Of a DNA stretch of 64,000 bases, positions 1-12,584 are shown one piece after another. The notes beneath the pieces are model-generated. The model did not search any database. It saw only the letters and a list, made by a program, of their open reading frames with translations, and was not told the origin of the DNA. The translations under genes and the position numbers were made by a program. How positions within the stretch are numbered: position 1 is the stretch's first letter; each line of letters begins with the position of its first letter. Origin of the DNA: Aquila chrysaetos chrysaetos (taxonomy: Eukaryota > Chordata > Aves > Accipitriformes > Accipitridae); NCBI RefSeq assembly GCF_900496995.4, contig NC_044029.1:6262001-6326000 (forward strand), written 5' to 3'.

Positions 1-2330
1 AAACACTAATTGTTGTTTACGGCTCTGTTGATCTGCACAACAGCTTTTGGGACTGTACCTAGAAACAACCTCACAAAACACTCGGAGCTGACAATAACAT
101 AAATCCATTTACCCTAACAGATATTATATGCTTAGAGCCTGTAACCATGCAACCAAATAAGTGTTGTCAGTTTCTAACGGCAAGTCCTCGTTTATATTTT
201 TAGGTTTTTTTTAGAAGACAGGAAAGGTGTGGTCAAAACTGATCAAACAGCGTTTTGCAGAAAAGAGTTCACACATCTGCAAAATGAATTCTCAGTCAAT
301 GCATGTTTTCTCAATTCTCTCTAGCACCAGCATTCAGGACTAAAGAAACCATTAAAGCTCTTGGATTCTTAGTAACTCGATTTTTTTTGCTTATGAGCAT
401 GCAGTGTGGTCTTATTTTCATCGTATTCCTCACACATACATACTCAGCTCCCTCTCCCCTCCTCTGTTCTGTCCTGGAGAGGCCATAATCCATGGACTTT
501 ATGTCTGATGGTACAGATCACAGATCTCATTACAATCAAGAAATTATACTAGCTTAAATATGATTATTGTATACTGTTGTAGACAAAGCCATTTGAACAT
601 TAAGAGGCCACTCAAACCCACAATTCTGTATTAGATCAAGTCTCATTTCTTTCTTCATAGCTTTTATTATGACATGCAAATCGTGCCAGAAAAAGGGAGT
701 GCTCCCCCCGAGTATAGATCAATTAGACAGAGTTTATGCCAGTCAAATGTAACTGCTATAAATATATTTTTCATAATCTCTTGACTCTGGCACTTCTTTC
801 TCACCACTCTTTTCTCTCAAGTCTAAACAAAATTATACGATCTCTTCAGCAATGCACACAGGAATCAAAATTCCCATTGCCATCACAATACGTGGCTTAG
901 GATACATTTCTGAGAGCAGGGAAATATGCAAACAATTAATAAGATAATACAGGAAAACATGTCTTGGCTACAACTTTTGAATTATTATCTGATGTATTTG
1001 TTTTTACCAAATCTATCTTTATTTTATTTGGCAATATGAAGCAGTGTAAACCCAGCTTAATCAACCACTTTTGTACTGTTGAAGCTTAGTGGTCAAGCTG
1101 GCTTTCTACATAAATTTCCACACCTTGCTGCTGTCAGGGTGGCACAATTCACATGCACATACAGAAAAATGGTTTAATTCACTATGAAAACTGACCAAAA
1201 AATAGTCAGTTTTTTTTCCTTTCAGCTGAAAAGAAACTAGAACTGCATCAACACCGAAACTCTCTTTTCAGGCTGATTCCTGCCCTGTCATTGCACAGAT
1301 ATAAATGCTGCTGTCTGACATTTCAGGAAAGCATGAGAAGAAGAAAAGCTGAGCTGCTGAGTCTGCACGTTACATGCAGTCAGAGAGGATTGGCTCACCA
1401 CGAAATATTCAACTTAAGAAACAGATGCAAGATATCTCACAGAACTGTTAAACAAAATTAAAAAAAAAATGAAAAGAAAAAAAAAGACCTCGTTAGTGAA
1501 CCCAGAGCTGAAGACTAACACGCAAACAAAGCAGGCACAAATGGATGACAGACAAGCTAGATGTGTTGGCTCTGTGCATGACAGTCCGGCTCTCGCCCTG
1601 CCTTTCCCTGTCCCCCTCTCAGACACACACCACCGAGTGGAAGGGACGGCGGTGATCTTCAGAGCATTTTCTCTATCGGTTATTTAGTCCCGTGGAAAGA
1701 CTGACTCAACAATCGATTCCCTCTTTGTTTGGACGCCCAGGTTTCTGTGCTTTTTGTGAAGGTTAATTCATTTATTGCCCATTTTTCCTGGCACAGAAGA
1801 CCTAGGCTTCGCTCAGCCCGTCCTCTTCTTTTCACTTGCTTTTCTCAGATCTGCTGACTGACGCTATCAGCATTCAAACGCCAGGCTCCTGTTAACACCC
1901 AGTAACAGACTGGGTGCTGGTGATGGGTCCTAAGGCCCAATTTGGAGCTCGGGGCAGGAGGAACCCCCCGACAGCCGGCTGTCCCGGCACACCTCGTGGC
2001 ACGGCAGCCAGCACAGCTCAGCCCCACGCCGGCGGGGGGACACACGCATTTACCTCCAACCTGAGCCTGCCAGCGGCGTGCAATTTCAGAAACTATTTTA
2101 CAACTCCTCATTGCGTCTTCGATTGTTGTGTGTGGGCATAAAAGGTATGATGGAAAAACTTACTCATGGAATATTATGAAATAATTGCTTCCCTCCGTAG
2201 CCAGTCGTTACTATGATAAACAAAATGAGCTGGTGATAGTAACTCACCTTTACTCTTTGTTTAAGATATTAACATTCCATATGCCTTCTTTCCTTTCGAA
2301 ACAGTATTTATGCCTTGCTTGTGATTCACA

Positions 2331-2400
2331 GTGAACCTATGCCAGTTTACATCAGAATAGCTCTACTGACTTCAGGGATGTTTTTCCAGTTTGTATCTAT
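2331..2400. repeat. Ancient degenerate interspersed repeat relic
   Basis: TGCCAGTTTACATCAGAATAGCTCTACTGACTTCAGGG resembles, in 20-base pieces, an old repeat common in turtles and crocodilians (the GTTTACACCAG...CCACTGACTTCA pattern). The name of the family is not certain. Confidence 0.3.
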
Positions 2401-4916
2401 GCTTAGATTTATTTTCCTTAGATTATGTTAATGCCTACCTATTCTTTGCAGCTAGATATAAGCAGATTATTGCATGGACTCTGCTTGCAAAACAAATATA
2501 TTCACAGTGATAATCTGGGTCATCAGTTTTAATCCAACTAATTTCTGCATGAAGCCCGTAACTTCTGATTGAACTACGGTATCTCTATGAAAGAGAAAAT
2601 CAGTCTGTAAGGGTTGAACAGAGGATCCACTGTCTCCTTTGATAAATTACTTGAATAGTCCATCAGGCTTGCTTAATATGTATCTGCGGCTCAGAGCTCT
2701 CTATCTCGGACACAGTTGGTTTTGCCCTCTTGAGTTAGTTTATTTTACATTTGTTTTGAGGGTCAGTAGCAGCAGCGTAAGGGGGAAGACCAGTGAATCC
2801 AGTCCAGCAGACCGCAGAAAGCGGACGATGGCCTCAGCAACCCCAGTGCCATCCGAAAGGAGGATGGCAGGGGGGCTGTGGTTGTATAATCTGGATGTTT
2901 CTTGGTAACTCGAGACTGCAACAGATTTAACTAGCTTTCTTTTAGCAAGCAGATGATATCTGCCAAGATCTTTCATAGATAAGAGGTGGTTATATGTGAT
3001 ATGACAGTAACGTAGCATAGGTGTCTGGTGCTGCAGATGACACTAGGGTAAACCAAAATTACTGTACGCGAGGAGTGGAAGCAGGAAGATCTCTGAGCGG
3101 GTGGCTATGGCAAGATGTGAGACGGGGTTACCTTCTGCCTTCTAACATGTTTTTTGCTGTCATCTTACATTACCCCTGTAGTAGGTGTTGGTGGCACAGC
3201 TCCATGCTCTCACCTGCTCTGTGTGGCAGTCGGGACCGCTTAAATCTAGGCTGATGTAGCAACATGCAAACTTTATCACCAGGCCACGTCCACTGCCTCT
3301 TGAATCACTGACTTACTTTGCAGATACCTTGATCTTTCCATTCCCATGAACTCGCAGGGTACTGATATCCCTGACAAGTGAAAAAGTGCTGATTTAATTC
3401 TCTCTCTTGTGATTTTATTAGAAGTCAGGGAGAAGTATGGGGAAGTAAGATGGAGGCAGCCCTTCCCCTTTCCACAGCACCCCGAGAGAAATCTGCTTCC
3501 AGTCGTGTTACAAGTGACTTGTCGGTTATGCAGTTGTGCAATCCCTGCACATCCATCCACAGGGCAGCAATAGCCAGCAGCAGCCAACTTACTCTGTTGT
3601 AATGACCTCAGAGAAGGATCTGACCCTGATTTGGGAACCTAAACACACAAGCAGGGCCTTGCTTATCTTCACAGTATCTCAAAATTTTACTACTAAACAG
3701 CTTTAAATTGTTTCTTCTCAGCCTTCTTTCTGCCTTTCCCTAAACCCTGAGACAAATACAGAATAAATGATAATAATTTATTGAAAACAGGAAAATCAAA
3801 CTAAAGGACTATACACACAAGCAATTTTTTTCCATTTAAATCACCAGAAAGCAAATGCAATACAACCAACTGGAACAAGATGGCAGATTAAATTAATTTC
3901 AAATGTTGATATCCTTAAAGTTTGCTGTTCACACCCTAGTGCATTGACCAAACCTAACATGACATTTATGCAGATTATTTATTTGACTATGACTGATTTA
4001 ATTGAAAGCATTCTCTAAGATGACTGGAGTCGGGAACCTGATATCACAAAAACCACGGCTTTTAAGCATCATTCACAAACCTGAGTATATGCATACTGTT
4101 CAATACACACTGATAAACTCTTATCACACATTAATTAGTAAAATTGTTATGAACTCCTGACTTCAACACTCTCTGCAAAAAACCCACCTTGTTTAAAACC
4201 TAGAGGAAGCAGCATGCAGTGTAAACAAAGATGATGTTTGAGTATCAATATTTAATGAAAATGTAAAACCTGCCAAGCCAAGTCTCAGATCAATGTATTT
4301 TTTTCCAGCTAAAAAGGAGTTGCTATTCAGGTGCTGAGTAGCAAGTCTCAGATCTCAATCTTGTTCATTTTGGCTTCACAAACAGATGGAAAAAAGTGTT
4401 TTTAAGTTCTCTTCCTCTGTCAGAATAGGGAAAAGAGGGAGTAGAATTGATACTGCCCAGTGACTTTAAACACAAATACATTGAAACTAATGCTTAGTAC
4501 ATAACTCATTCCAAAAGGAAAGAAAAGAAGCGAAAGCCACTAAATAGTTTGATAAAGGAAGAGATGGAGATTCTGACAGGGGAAAAAAATAAATAGAAAG
4601 TCTAATAGAACTGAAAAACTTCAAATGACCCTTTGTGTCCCTACACTCAGCTTTGGCATCTTTCTTCATTTCTTTTATCCTTCTGCCTCTTTCAACTTTT
4701 ACATTCTTTAATGTTGCTTCCTATGTTTGGAAGCCTCCCACTCATTGTCAGCCAAGCATCTTTCTTTGCTTTCAAGCCCTATTTAAAACCCACTACCTCA
4801 ATGCACCTTTACTAACCTACCCAATTTTTGTTCATGCCTTCCTCTTCCTGAACCTTTTTCATGTTCTATACTGTCCAAAGCTGACCTTTGAAAGCTCTTC
4901 GTGCTTGGAACCATGT

Positions 4917-4920
<4 letters not shown>

Positions 4921-4946
<26 letters not shown>
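4921..4946. repeat. (T)26 homopolymer in the upstream flank
   Basis: Twenty-six consecutive T after AA. No associated retroposon body is recognised. Confidence 0.85.
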
Positions 4947-4947
<1 letters not shown>

Positions 4948-6277
4948 CAAAGTATGGAAGAACAAACCAGTTATTGAACTTTCTGGGGTGCCTGAGGATT
5001 TCTTGTGGAAGCATTCTGCTACTCACAGCATCTTCCTGAGATATGCTGCTGTGTCAATAAGGGAGGAAGGGAAGTCAATGGTACACATTTTTGACAGGTA
5101 CAATATTCACTCATACAGACCAGCTAGTGACCTTTTTTCCTACTTCTTCTCCATTGTCTTCCAACAAGTCTATTTCAGGATGGGCAAATTGACAGCAGTT
5201 ACCCTGTGGTCTTACCGAAACCTTCACACAGGCTATAAAAGAGATGTTATTTGCTCCTTCCACACCCTTGTCTGTCTTCTACAGCCATGTAAGGGAGAGC
5301 AAGATTTGCCTCTTTCTTCTCTTCCTTCCTGCTACCCATATTAAGTATTTTTACAACACAGCTGAGATAATACCTACAATATGTTGCCAGAATTGAAATA
5401 CTGCTTTAGTATCCCACAAAGCATGCTTAGAACTTTTCTGTTTTCAGTCATTCCACTAAATCTAGTCAGAACACAAAAATACATAGAATAAGTGAAACAA
5501 TGACACCATATACGGTGGTGGGAGCTTAGCAACAAATTAAACTTGAAGAAAAAAAAAGAAAAAAAGAAAAATCTACAGTACTTTGAACTTGGCAGAGTAA
5601 CAATTTAAAAGGTCAGTGACAAATAATTTCTGTGTAGTCTAAATCTCCATTTTTAGGAATGTTATCCTAAAACTTGAAAGAGAAATGGCAGTTGAAATGA
5701 ACTGAGAGTCTCCCCAAGAATCTCATTTAACAAGCAAGAATGAAATCCAATCAAGCCTTTAAAGTTTACACTCTGATAATTCTATGACAAAATATAGCTT
5801 GAAATACATACAAGTAACTTAAAGGAAACTAAAGCTTAAAGTAACATTGATAAATACATGAACATTTTAAAAATATGAAATATTCAGTAAAGGCAAGGCA
5901 AAACCAAAGCAAACATAGCAAAGCAGACAGTCAAGGTGTCACCAAAATAGCCAAGGGCCTTCATCAAGCTTTCTGTTCTTATCACCCTATGTTCAGATAT
6001 ATTTTTATGCCATGGAAGGCACAATAAAAGGCACTGTGAAGTTTTCCAGTTGTGCTTTGTATCAACCTTTTTTTCCAATCTCTGGCTCTCAAAAAGATGT
6101 TTCCTACTTTGCAGTACAATGTGTATTGAAAAACATATGTGATTTACAGTGCAAAGCACCATATGTGAGCTTTCACAAGATCAGAATGTGATTTATGTCA
6201 CAGAAGCTAAGAATTTGACCCACTGAACACAAATAAAAAGCTTTAATAGAGTCATCTGTAGTTTAATATTGTGAAAG

Positions 6278-6325
6278 TGTGTTCTGATCCAACTGAAGTC
6301 AAAGGACTATATTGACGTAGTCTGG
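6278..6325. repeat. Ancient degenerate interspersed repeat relic
   Basis: TCTGATCCAACTGAAGTCAA followed by a second GACTATATTGACG word resembles the same type of old amniote repeat with CTGAAGTCAATGG motifs. It is short and diverged. Confidence 0.25.
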
Positions 6326-7554
6326 TTCATTATCTAGCTTAAGGTTAGGAAGAAAAGTTAATTTACTAGCTTTTAACTGAAAAAAAGAAATTCATATATA
6401 ATGAATTTTTATTCTGCTATAACAGAAGATTTGCGTTACATCACTGATGACAGTTGATGGCAACTCTTCTCAAATGGCAGCCTCCTGCCTGGACCAAGAT
6501 TACGAGCAGTTTTTCCCTAAGGCCCACCACATGACACCTCTCGCATTCCTGCAGAACATCCTGTACTTCTCACAAGCATCCCAGCTCTTGGGGAGTAGAT
6601 AAAATGTGTTACTACATCTCCAGGCTGCAAAGGCAGCTTGCACAGCACGGCCAGCCCAGTGGAAGCAGAGTGGACACTCTGCACTCTGGGAGCAGACATC
6701 AGTAAAAAATGAATGATAAGCCTCTAAACCATGGCAACACCTAAAATCCTCACTGATTGTGTCCCCTACTATCAGTAAAGTTGGGAGCCACAGCATAAAC
6801 AAAGCGCAGACGGCTTCTAACATTTTAAGCAGCGTTGATTAAGCCTGCTCTAAGTAGATAACAATGTTGAAAATGCTGGCAGCTTTGTTTACCCCAAGGC
6901 TCTAAACCCTGCCAGCACCTGAGGAGCAAACCAACTGTTAGCAGCATTGGGACAGGTTTGCGACATTTTTCTGTGCCGATGAGAGTTAGATCTCTAGAAA
7001 CGTTTGACCCATCTCCCTCAAGCAACATCTGCTGCCAGGTTGGAGAAGACTTAACGGAGCCTGCAGTCCTTTCCTTTAGATTAGACTGTGAATTCTCTCA
7101 GCTTTATTTTGGTTTTGAATGAAATACTGACAACCTATTTATATAAACAGCAAGAAAACAACCAACCTATCCCAAATAGTAGTTATACGCTAGAATACTT
7201 AAAAAAAAAAAAAAAAATCCTCTCCTTATTACAAGAGCAGAAGAAAGCCAATTCCACTTCTGGGAAACATAGAATGAAGAAAGCCTCACACCCTTCGTGA
7301 GAGGAATGGATGAGTTGAAGAACTGAAGCAGCCCAAGCAGAAGGACCCCTCCTTACCAGCCTGGGAGGAAAGTCACAACGGATGTTCAAGCACCCGCCGG
7401 AGCTGCTGGCACCCTGGATGTGGCCTCACCTAGATGAACACCGTGTATTCACACAATGACTCTTCTTTCTCATCTTCCATCAGAAAAGGCTGCAAGAGCC
7501 CAACCCAGAATATCCTACCAGTTGATTTTCAAACTTTCACAAGAAGTAGCAGGT

Positions 7555-7630
7555 TGAAATCACCTACCGAAGGAAACCAGACCCGTGTGCCCCATCTAAC
7601 AGGTGAGAGATTTAACCATTAGGTTAGCAG
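7555..7630 (-). repeat. Degenerate tRNA-derived SINE head
   Basis: Read on the minus strand, it starts GCTAACCTAATGGTTAAATC (A-box-like, as in tagged tRNA SINEs with the TAGCTCAATGGTTAGAGC pattern). It continues TCTCACCTGTTAGATGGGGC and then CACGGGTCTGGTTTCC (B-box-like). The spacing suits a tRNA gene, but the acceptor stem does not close, so a functional tRNA is unlikely. Confidence 0.4.
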
Positions 7631-10600
7631 TTTAAGGGGCTTCTTCCAGCATCACAGTCGGGGTTTAGGGTAGGTTTTCTTCAGCTGGAGGTCTCTGGAT
7701 GCACACAGTGGGTTAGCTGAATATCCACATTTTGGAAGACGATGCCTAATTTGTGCATTTTGGTGACTCTTTCAGCCCTGTGAGTTTGTCAGTGCCTCTG
7801 AGCACCCTCAGGTCAGACCTATGCCCACTTGGGGAACACTACTGGTAGAAACAAAACCATCTCAACACATGTGTCAGTGCCAAGTTTGAAGTTCCATATT
7901 TTGGAATGAATTACCTACATTTGTAGCCTATAAATGGCACTTCAGCACCCATTCATTTTCCAAACACCACAGGAAGAGGGTTAGCCTCTGGGGAGGACGT
8001 TCAGAGCTTCCAGGATGAAGCTAGAATATGCTAGAGTAAAGCTTAGATATATGCAATATAGATGGCTACTAAGTCTTGGCTGAAGGTCAATATCAGGGTC
8101 AACTGAACTATCAGTGAAGACACATATAGATATATGCTTTTGTGGATCTGGGCTCAGGTAACGCAAATAAAGGGATCTAGTTAAAATAATTATTGCATAA
8201 GATGGTCATTACTACAAACCCACTTCAAGTCTGTCACACTACATACTATTTAATATGTCATATAAGGTAGTGTAACAGTTTCTTCAGTTGAAGGTCTCCA
8301 AGTTACAGTCTACATATTCTGCAAAAGCTGTTACCAGTACCTTTAACAGGTAGCAAAGAAAACTGCTTATTGACAGTCAGCTTAAATTGACTGTGCAAGA
8401 CCTACACTGCCAGTGGAGCCAAGAGCACAAACAAATAGAGACTGAAAACCTTTCACATGGGTGACTGCTCTGGATCACAGGCAGCAGGGTATGTTCAATC
8501 TGACATTCCAAAATCCATTTAAAAGGTGTTCTGACTGCAAATGCTGAAGCTCAGGGTATTTATTAGATCCACTGTGCAGAGAAGACTGTCTACTCAAAGC
8601 AAGTATTTTTAAGCATGATCACTAATGAGATTGCCACAAAACTTCTAAGCACAAAGAAGTTAAAGTCACTCAATCAATGCAGAGATGCCTAATTAGAACA
8701 TGTTTACATAATAAAACCTGCATATTAAGACTAGTTTTAAAAGCATTTTTGCTCTTCCAGAAAAGGCCACTAGAAGACTAGAAGCATTTTTGACAGTCAA
8801 GACGGAAGGGTCCTGGCCCTATCCATTTTGTCAGCCACAAAACCCTGGGCAGATTGGCCAACAAGGCTTCATGCTGTCCTTACCTAAACTAGAAATTCCA
8901 TTTAAGACAGGTTTCATTTTCTTTGCACTTCTCTACTGGCCCTATTCAGTGATCTTAGCTATTGTGTTCGTTCTGCCTCAAAGTTGTAAATAAGGACTAT
9001 GTCCTCCCCCTCCAATCTGTTCTTTCAGTCAAAAATTCATTTGAGAGTTCTGTCTCGACTTTCTTCTTCAGGATCCAAATTTTAGGCTTTTTCTTTCTCA
9101 CCAGTACATAAATATGTCACAGATATTCAACTTTAAGTTCCACTGATCTAAAAGTAAGTCCTACTACATAGATGGAGAAAACATTGAAGAAAAATACATT
9201 GACCATTAGAATTCTTTTTCATCAACGTGACAAAGCTGCCATTATTTTATCATTGCATGTCCCACCTTACATCTCAAACTATTTTTTTTCAGAATCTCAT
9301 GTTCAAAAGAACATTAGATTTGCTTTACCATCATATGACTGGAGGAGGCTATGCAATCTTGGTGTATTGACCCCGACCCACTAAAGACTTTGTTCATGTT
9401 TGAATGTTTTCATATTTGAATTGTGATAGTTTGCCTAACTTTCTGTAAGTCATTTCTTAAGGCACTTAAGCTGTTGACATACTTCTTGGGAGTGGCTCAC
9501 AAACAGACATAGAGGAGCAGGTCCTTGGCAGAGAAGATACCATGAGAACATAACCTGTATTGTTCACCACTGCAATACCTAATAAAGCACCCAGTTGTGG
9601 ACACTGTCACGTAACTGAGGAGATTCAGTTACTGACTCCCATTTTGAAACCTCCACCATCTGGATGGAATCCAAGTGCTACTTTTCAATTTGAGAACATA
9701 GACCACCTATCTAACATTTTTCCTAAGAGCCAAACCCACACTCCGGCTATGTCTATGTAGAATCCAGTTCCAACTACCACCATAAACTAGACATACTTTT
9801 TCTCAGAAAAAAACACAAAATAATTATGAGCAACTGCACTTCTGCATGACCTTTTCAAGCATACAGTTTCATTTACTCAAAGGAGAAAACAAAGATAGTC
9901 AGAAATTGCTTTATAAGTAGCAAGTCTAAATACAGGACTTCTAAGCCCATTCATCTTGAAAGCCCTGAGGGCCCCGCAGTCAGCAAGAAGACAGGAATAT
10001 TTCCTCTTCCTTCAAACTGCTCTTGCAGACAGTTTCTCCTTAAGTAGGCTGTCAAAAATGAAAAAGTATATGTATTTACTTTAGCTCCTTCTGTTACAAA
10101 CCTTCCAGTGTGTCTCTCAGTCAAGACCCATCAGATGACCACAAAACCCTGCCGGACAAACCTGTTGACCAAGTGATCTGTACAGTTCTAGCTCCTTTCT
10201 TAGAAACTAACTGCTTCCTCTATGACTACGACGTTTCAGTTAGCTAAACAAACCAACCGGCCTATACAGAAAATTCCACTGAAATTTTAGTTCACTAAAA
10301 AAGTGAAACACCATGGGAAAACAAAGTATGACCATACAACCATTACAGACAAAACAGAGTTGCAGTCTGCAGCCGACTTGTGTATACCTTGTAACATCAA
10401 CCAGTATCAATCAACTAGATATAGCTAAATACACAAATCATCACAGATATGTGCTTATATACTTGTACTTGAAAACCAAATGCAGAAAAAAACCCCAAGG
10501 ACATACATGACTATTCGAGATACTAACATAAAACTGAGATCCCAAAGGGAATTTCATAAGCCCAATGATAGAAGCAGCAGCATATAAGTTACAGTGACGG

Positions 10601-11259
10601 TTCTCACAAAGGAGGACTGCTTATCCAATTTAACTGCTCTATTGTACCTTGTAGAGGAACTGCCAATCATCCTTTCTTTCTCTGAAAATTGTAGGAAAGG
10701 TAAAAGAAGACACAGCTTTCTTGCAATAGCGAAAAATGTGCAGATCCAAGCTCTTTGCTCTTTTCCTGGGGAATTGATCTTAGTATTGCTGTGAAATGGC
10801 AACAATGCAGAAGAATTTGGGGAGTGGCAAGCAACTGAGCACATAATGTACCCCACTTTGCTTTGTAATCCCTGTATCTAGATGAATAAGAATACCTAAC
10901 ATCAGAATAGGCTTAAAAAAGCAGGCTGGCAAATGCAAAGTTATCCTATTCAAGAATTAAGGATGCAGAACTCGGAATGACCCATATTATCCTCCAGATG
11001 AAAAATACAATGGTTTTGCCTGCCATGCTATCAATAAAAAATTGTCCAGTTTTATAAAGTTATTTGTGAAGTTATTTTTAGCACATTGTGGTGAGAAATA
11101 TTTTTCATTGTCACTGAACTATTGTTTCCATGGAAATTTTCTCACTAAACTCCTGTTTTATTTGCCCTTACACAGAAGAACAATTCTTTTAATGTCTAGT
11201 TATATAGTTACAATCAATTCAGAAATCTCACTGAATTCCTTAGTGGTTCTATGGACAGT

Positions 11260-11362
11260 GAAGGAGAGAAGGAAGAAAAGAAGAGAGGAAGGGAGGAAGG
11301 ATGGGAGGGAAAGAAGGGAGAAAGGTAGGAAAAGAAGAAAGGGAGGGAGGGAGGGAGGGAGG
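11260..11362 (+). repeat. Purine-only tract (GGAA/GGGA/GAAA)
   Basis: About 103 bp are all A and G except for two T, ending in GGGAGGGAGGGAGGGAGGGAGG. Such polypurine-polypyrimidine tracts can form triplexes, and the G-triplet end can form quadruplexes. The peptide readings from it (Arg/Lys/Glu/Gly runs) are artefacts. Confidence 0.9.
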
Positions 11363-12004
11363 CCTTCTGCTATTAAATACAACTGGTTAAGCTCCAACAC
11401 CCTTCTCCAATCTCCTCAAATGAAAGAGAAAAAGCACAGGGGTGGCTATAACTAGGGAATCTTCTCTGTCCTAAAGCTATACATGGAGAATAACCCAGTT
11501 GGAATTAAAAAAGCAAGGAAGTAGGCAGTGGCTGGAAGAAAACATTGAACCAAGCAAGCAATGAGATCCTGAGATTCAAGAAAATGCAGAAGTTGAAAGT
11601 GAAGCCTTAAAGACAGGACAGTCACAGAACTAATATAAGGCATATCGAGCAGATCTTTACATAAAGGCTTGAACCTTTTCCTCCTTAATCTGGTTTTGTT
11701 TACTGAGACTATACAATCCTGCAGGTTGACAAATTCCTAAGACCGTGGGTTTCAAGCACCTCCTATACCTTGACGTGCTGTAGAGCAAGGGATGATAGTA
11801 CTGGCATGGTTCAACAGCCTCGGCTGAGGGTTAGGGTTCATTTGTCATACTCCTTTCTAAAAGCTGGCAGACAAAAGCTCCTTATCATGGCCAGAACTAT
11901 GTGGTAAGCATCCTAAACACTGGTGTGCACCAGCCTAAAAGAGGGCACGAGGCTGTCTCTTGCTAGCTGTGCAGCCCTGCATGAAAGATTTGTGCCCGTG
12001 TGGT

Positions 12005-12584
12005 TGTCGTGGGTTGACCTCGGCTGGATGCCAGGTGCCCACCAAGCTGCTCTATCCCTCCCCTCCTCAGCCAGATGGAAAGGGGAGAAAATAAGATGGA
12101 GAAAAACCCATGGGTCGAGATAAAGGCAGTTTAATACAGCAAAAGCAAAGGCCACGTGTGGAAGCAAAGGAAAACAAAAGATTTATTCTCTACTTCCCAT
12201 CAGCAGGTGATGTCCAGCCACTTCCCGGGAAGTAAGGCTTCAGTACGTGTAGCGGATGCTCCAGGAGACAACGTCGTAATAACGAATGCCCCCACCTGCT
12301 CCCCTTTCTCTTATCTTTTATTGCTGAGCAGACGCCATGTGGTATGGAACATCCCTTTGGTCAGCTGGGGTCAGCTGCCCTGGCTGTCCCAAGATGTTGT
12401 CCACCCCCAGGCTGCTGGTGGGGGGGGAATGTTGGAGAGACAGCCTTGATGCTGTGCCAGCACTGCTCAGCAGCGGCAAAAACACCGGTGGGTTATCCAC
12501 ACCTTTCTAGCTCCCAGTACAGAGCACAGCGCTACGAGGGCTGCTGCGGGGAGAATTAACTCCATCTCAGCCAGACCCAAGACA
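12005..12584 (+). mobile_element. Solo LTR of an avian ERVL-like endogenous retrovirus
   Basis: The element begins TGTCGTGGGTTGACC and ends CCAGACCCAAGACA, so it has TG...CA ends. Inner words known from a widespread avian ERVL-type LTR family are present in the right order: a TGGGTCGAGATAAAGGCAGT primer-proximal-like block, a CATGTGGTATGGAACATCCC then TTTGGTCAGC block, and a final GAATTAACTCCATCTCAGCC block. Length (580 bp) suits an LTR. No internal viral genes flank it, so it is a solo LTR left by recombination. The flanking five bases (GTGGT and AAGGC) do not form a clear target duplication. Family assignment is from memory. Orientation is + by these words. Confidence 0.75.

Larger units (their letters stand above)
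1..11259. other. Upstream intergenic flank, no gene seen
   Basis: Apart from the relics and homopolymer listed separately, this is ordinary AT-rich DNA with only short open frames on both strands that resemble no protein. The segment about 640-800 has an octamer ATGCAAAT (674-681) and an AT-rich CTATAAATATA word, and could be a conserved noncoding element, but conservation cannot be judged from one sequence. A homopolymer A16-17 lies near 7201. Confidence 0.7.

Noticed and set aside
7621..7670. Short TTAGGG-like words near 7,660 and 11,829
   Set aside because: Only one or two units each; not an interstitial telomere array.
11042..11455. 137-codon open frame ending in Arg/Lys/Glu/Gly runs
   Set aside because: The charged tail is the purine tract read as codons.
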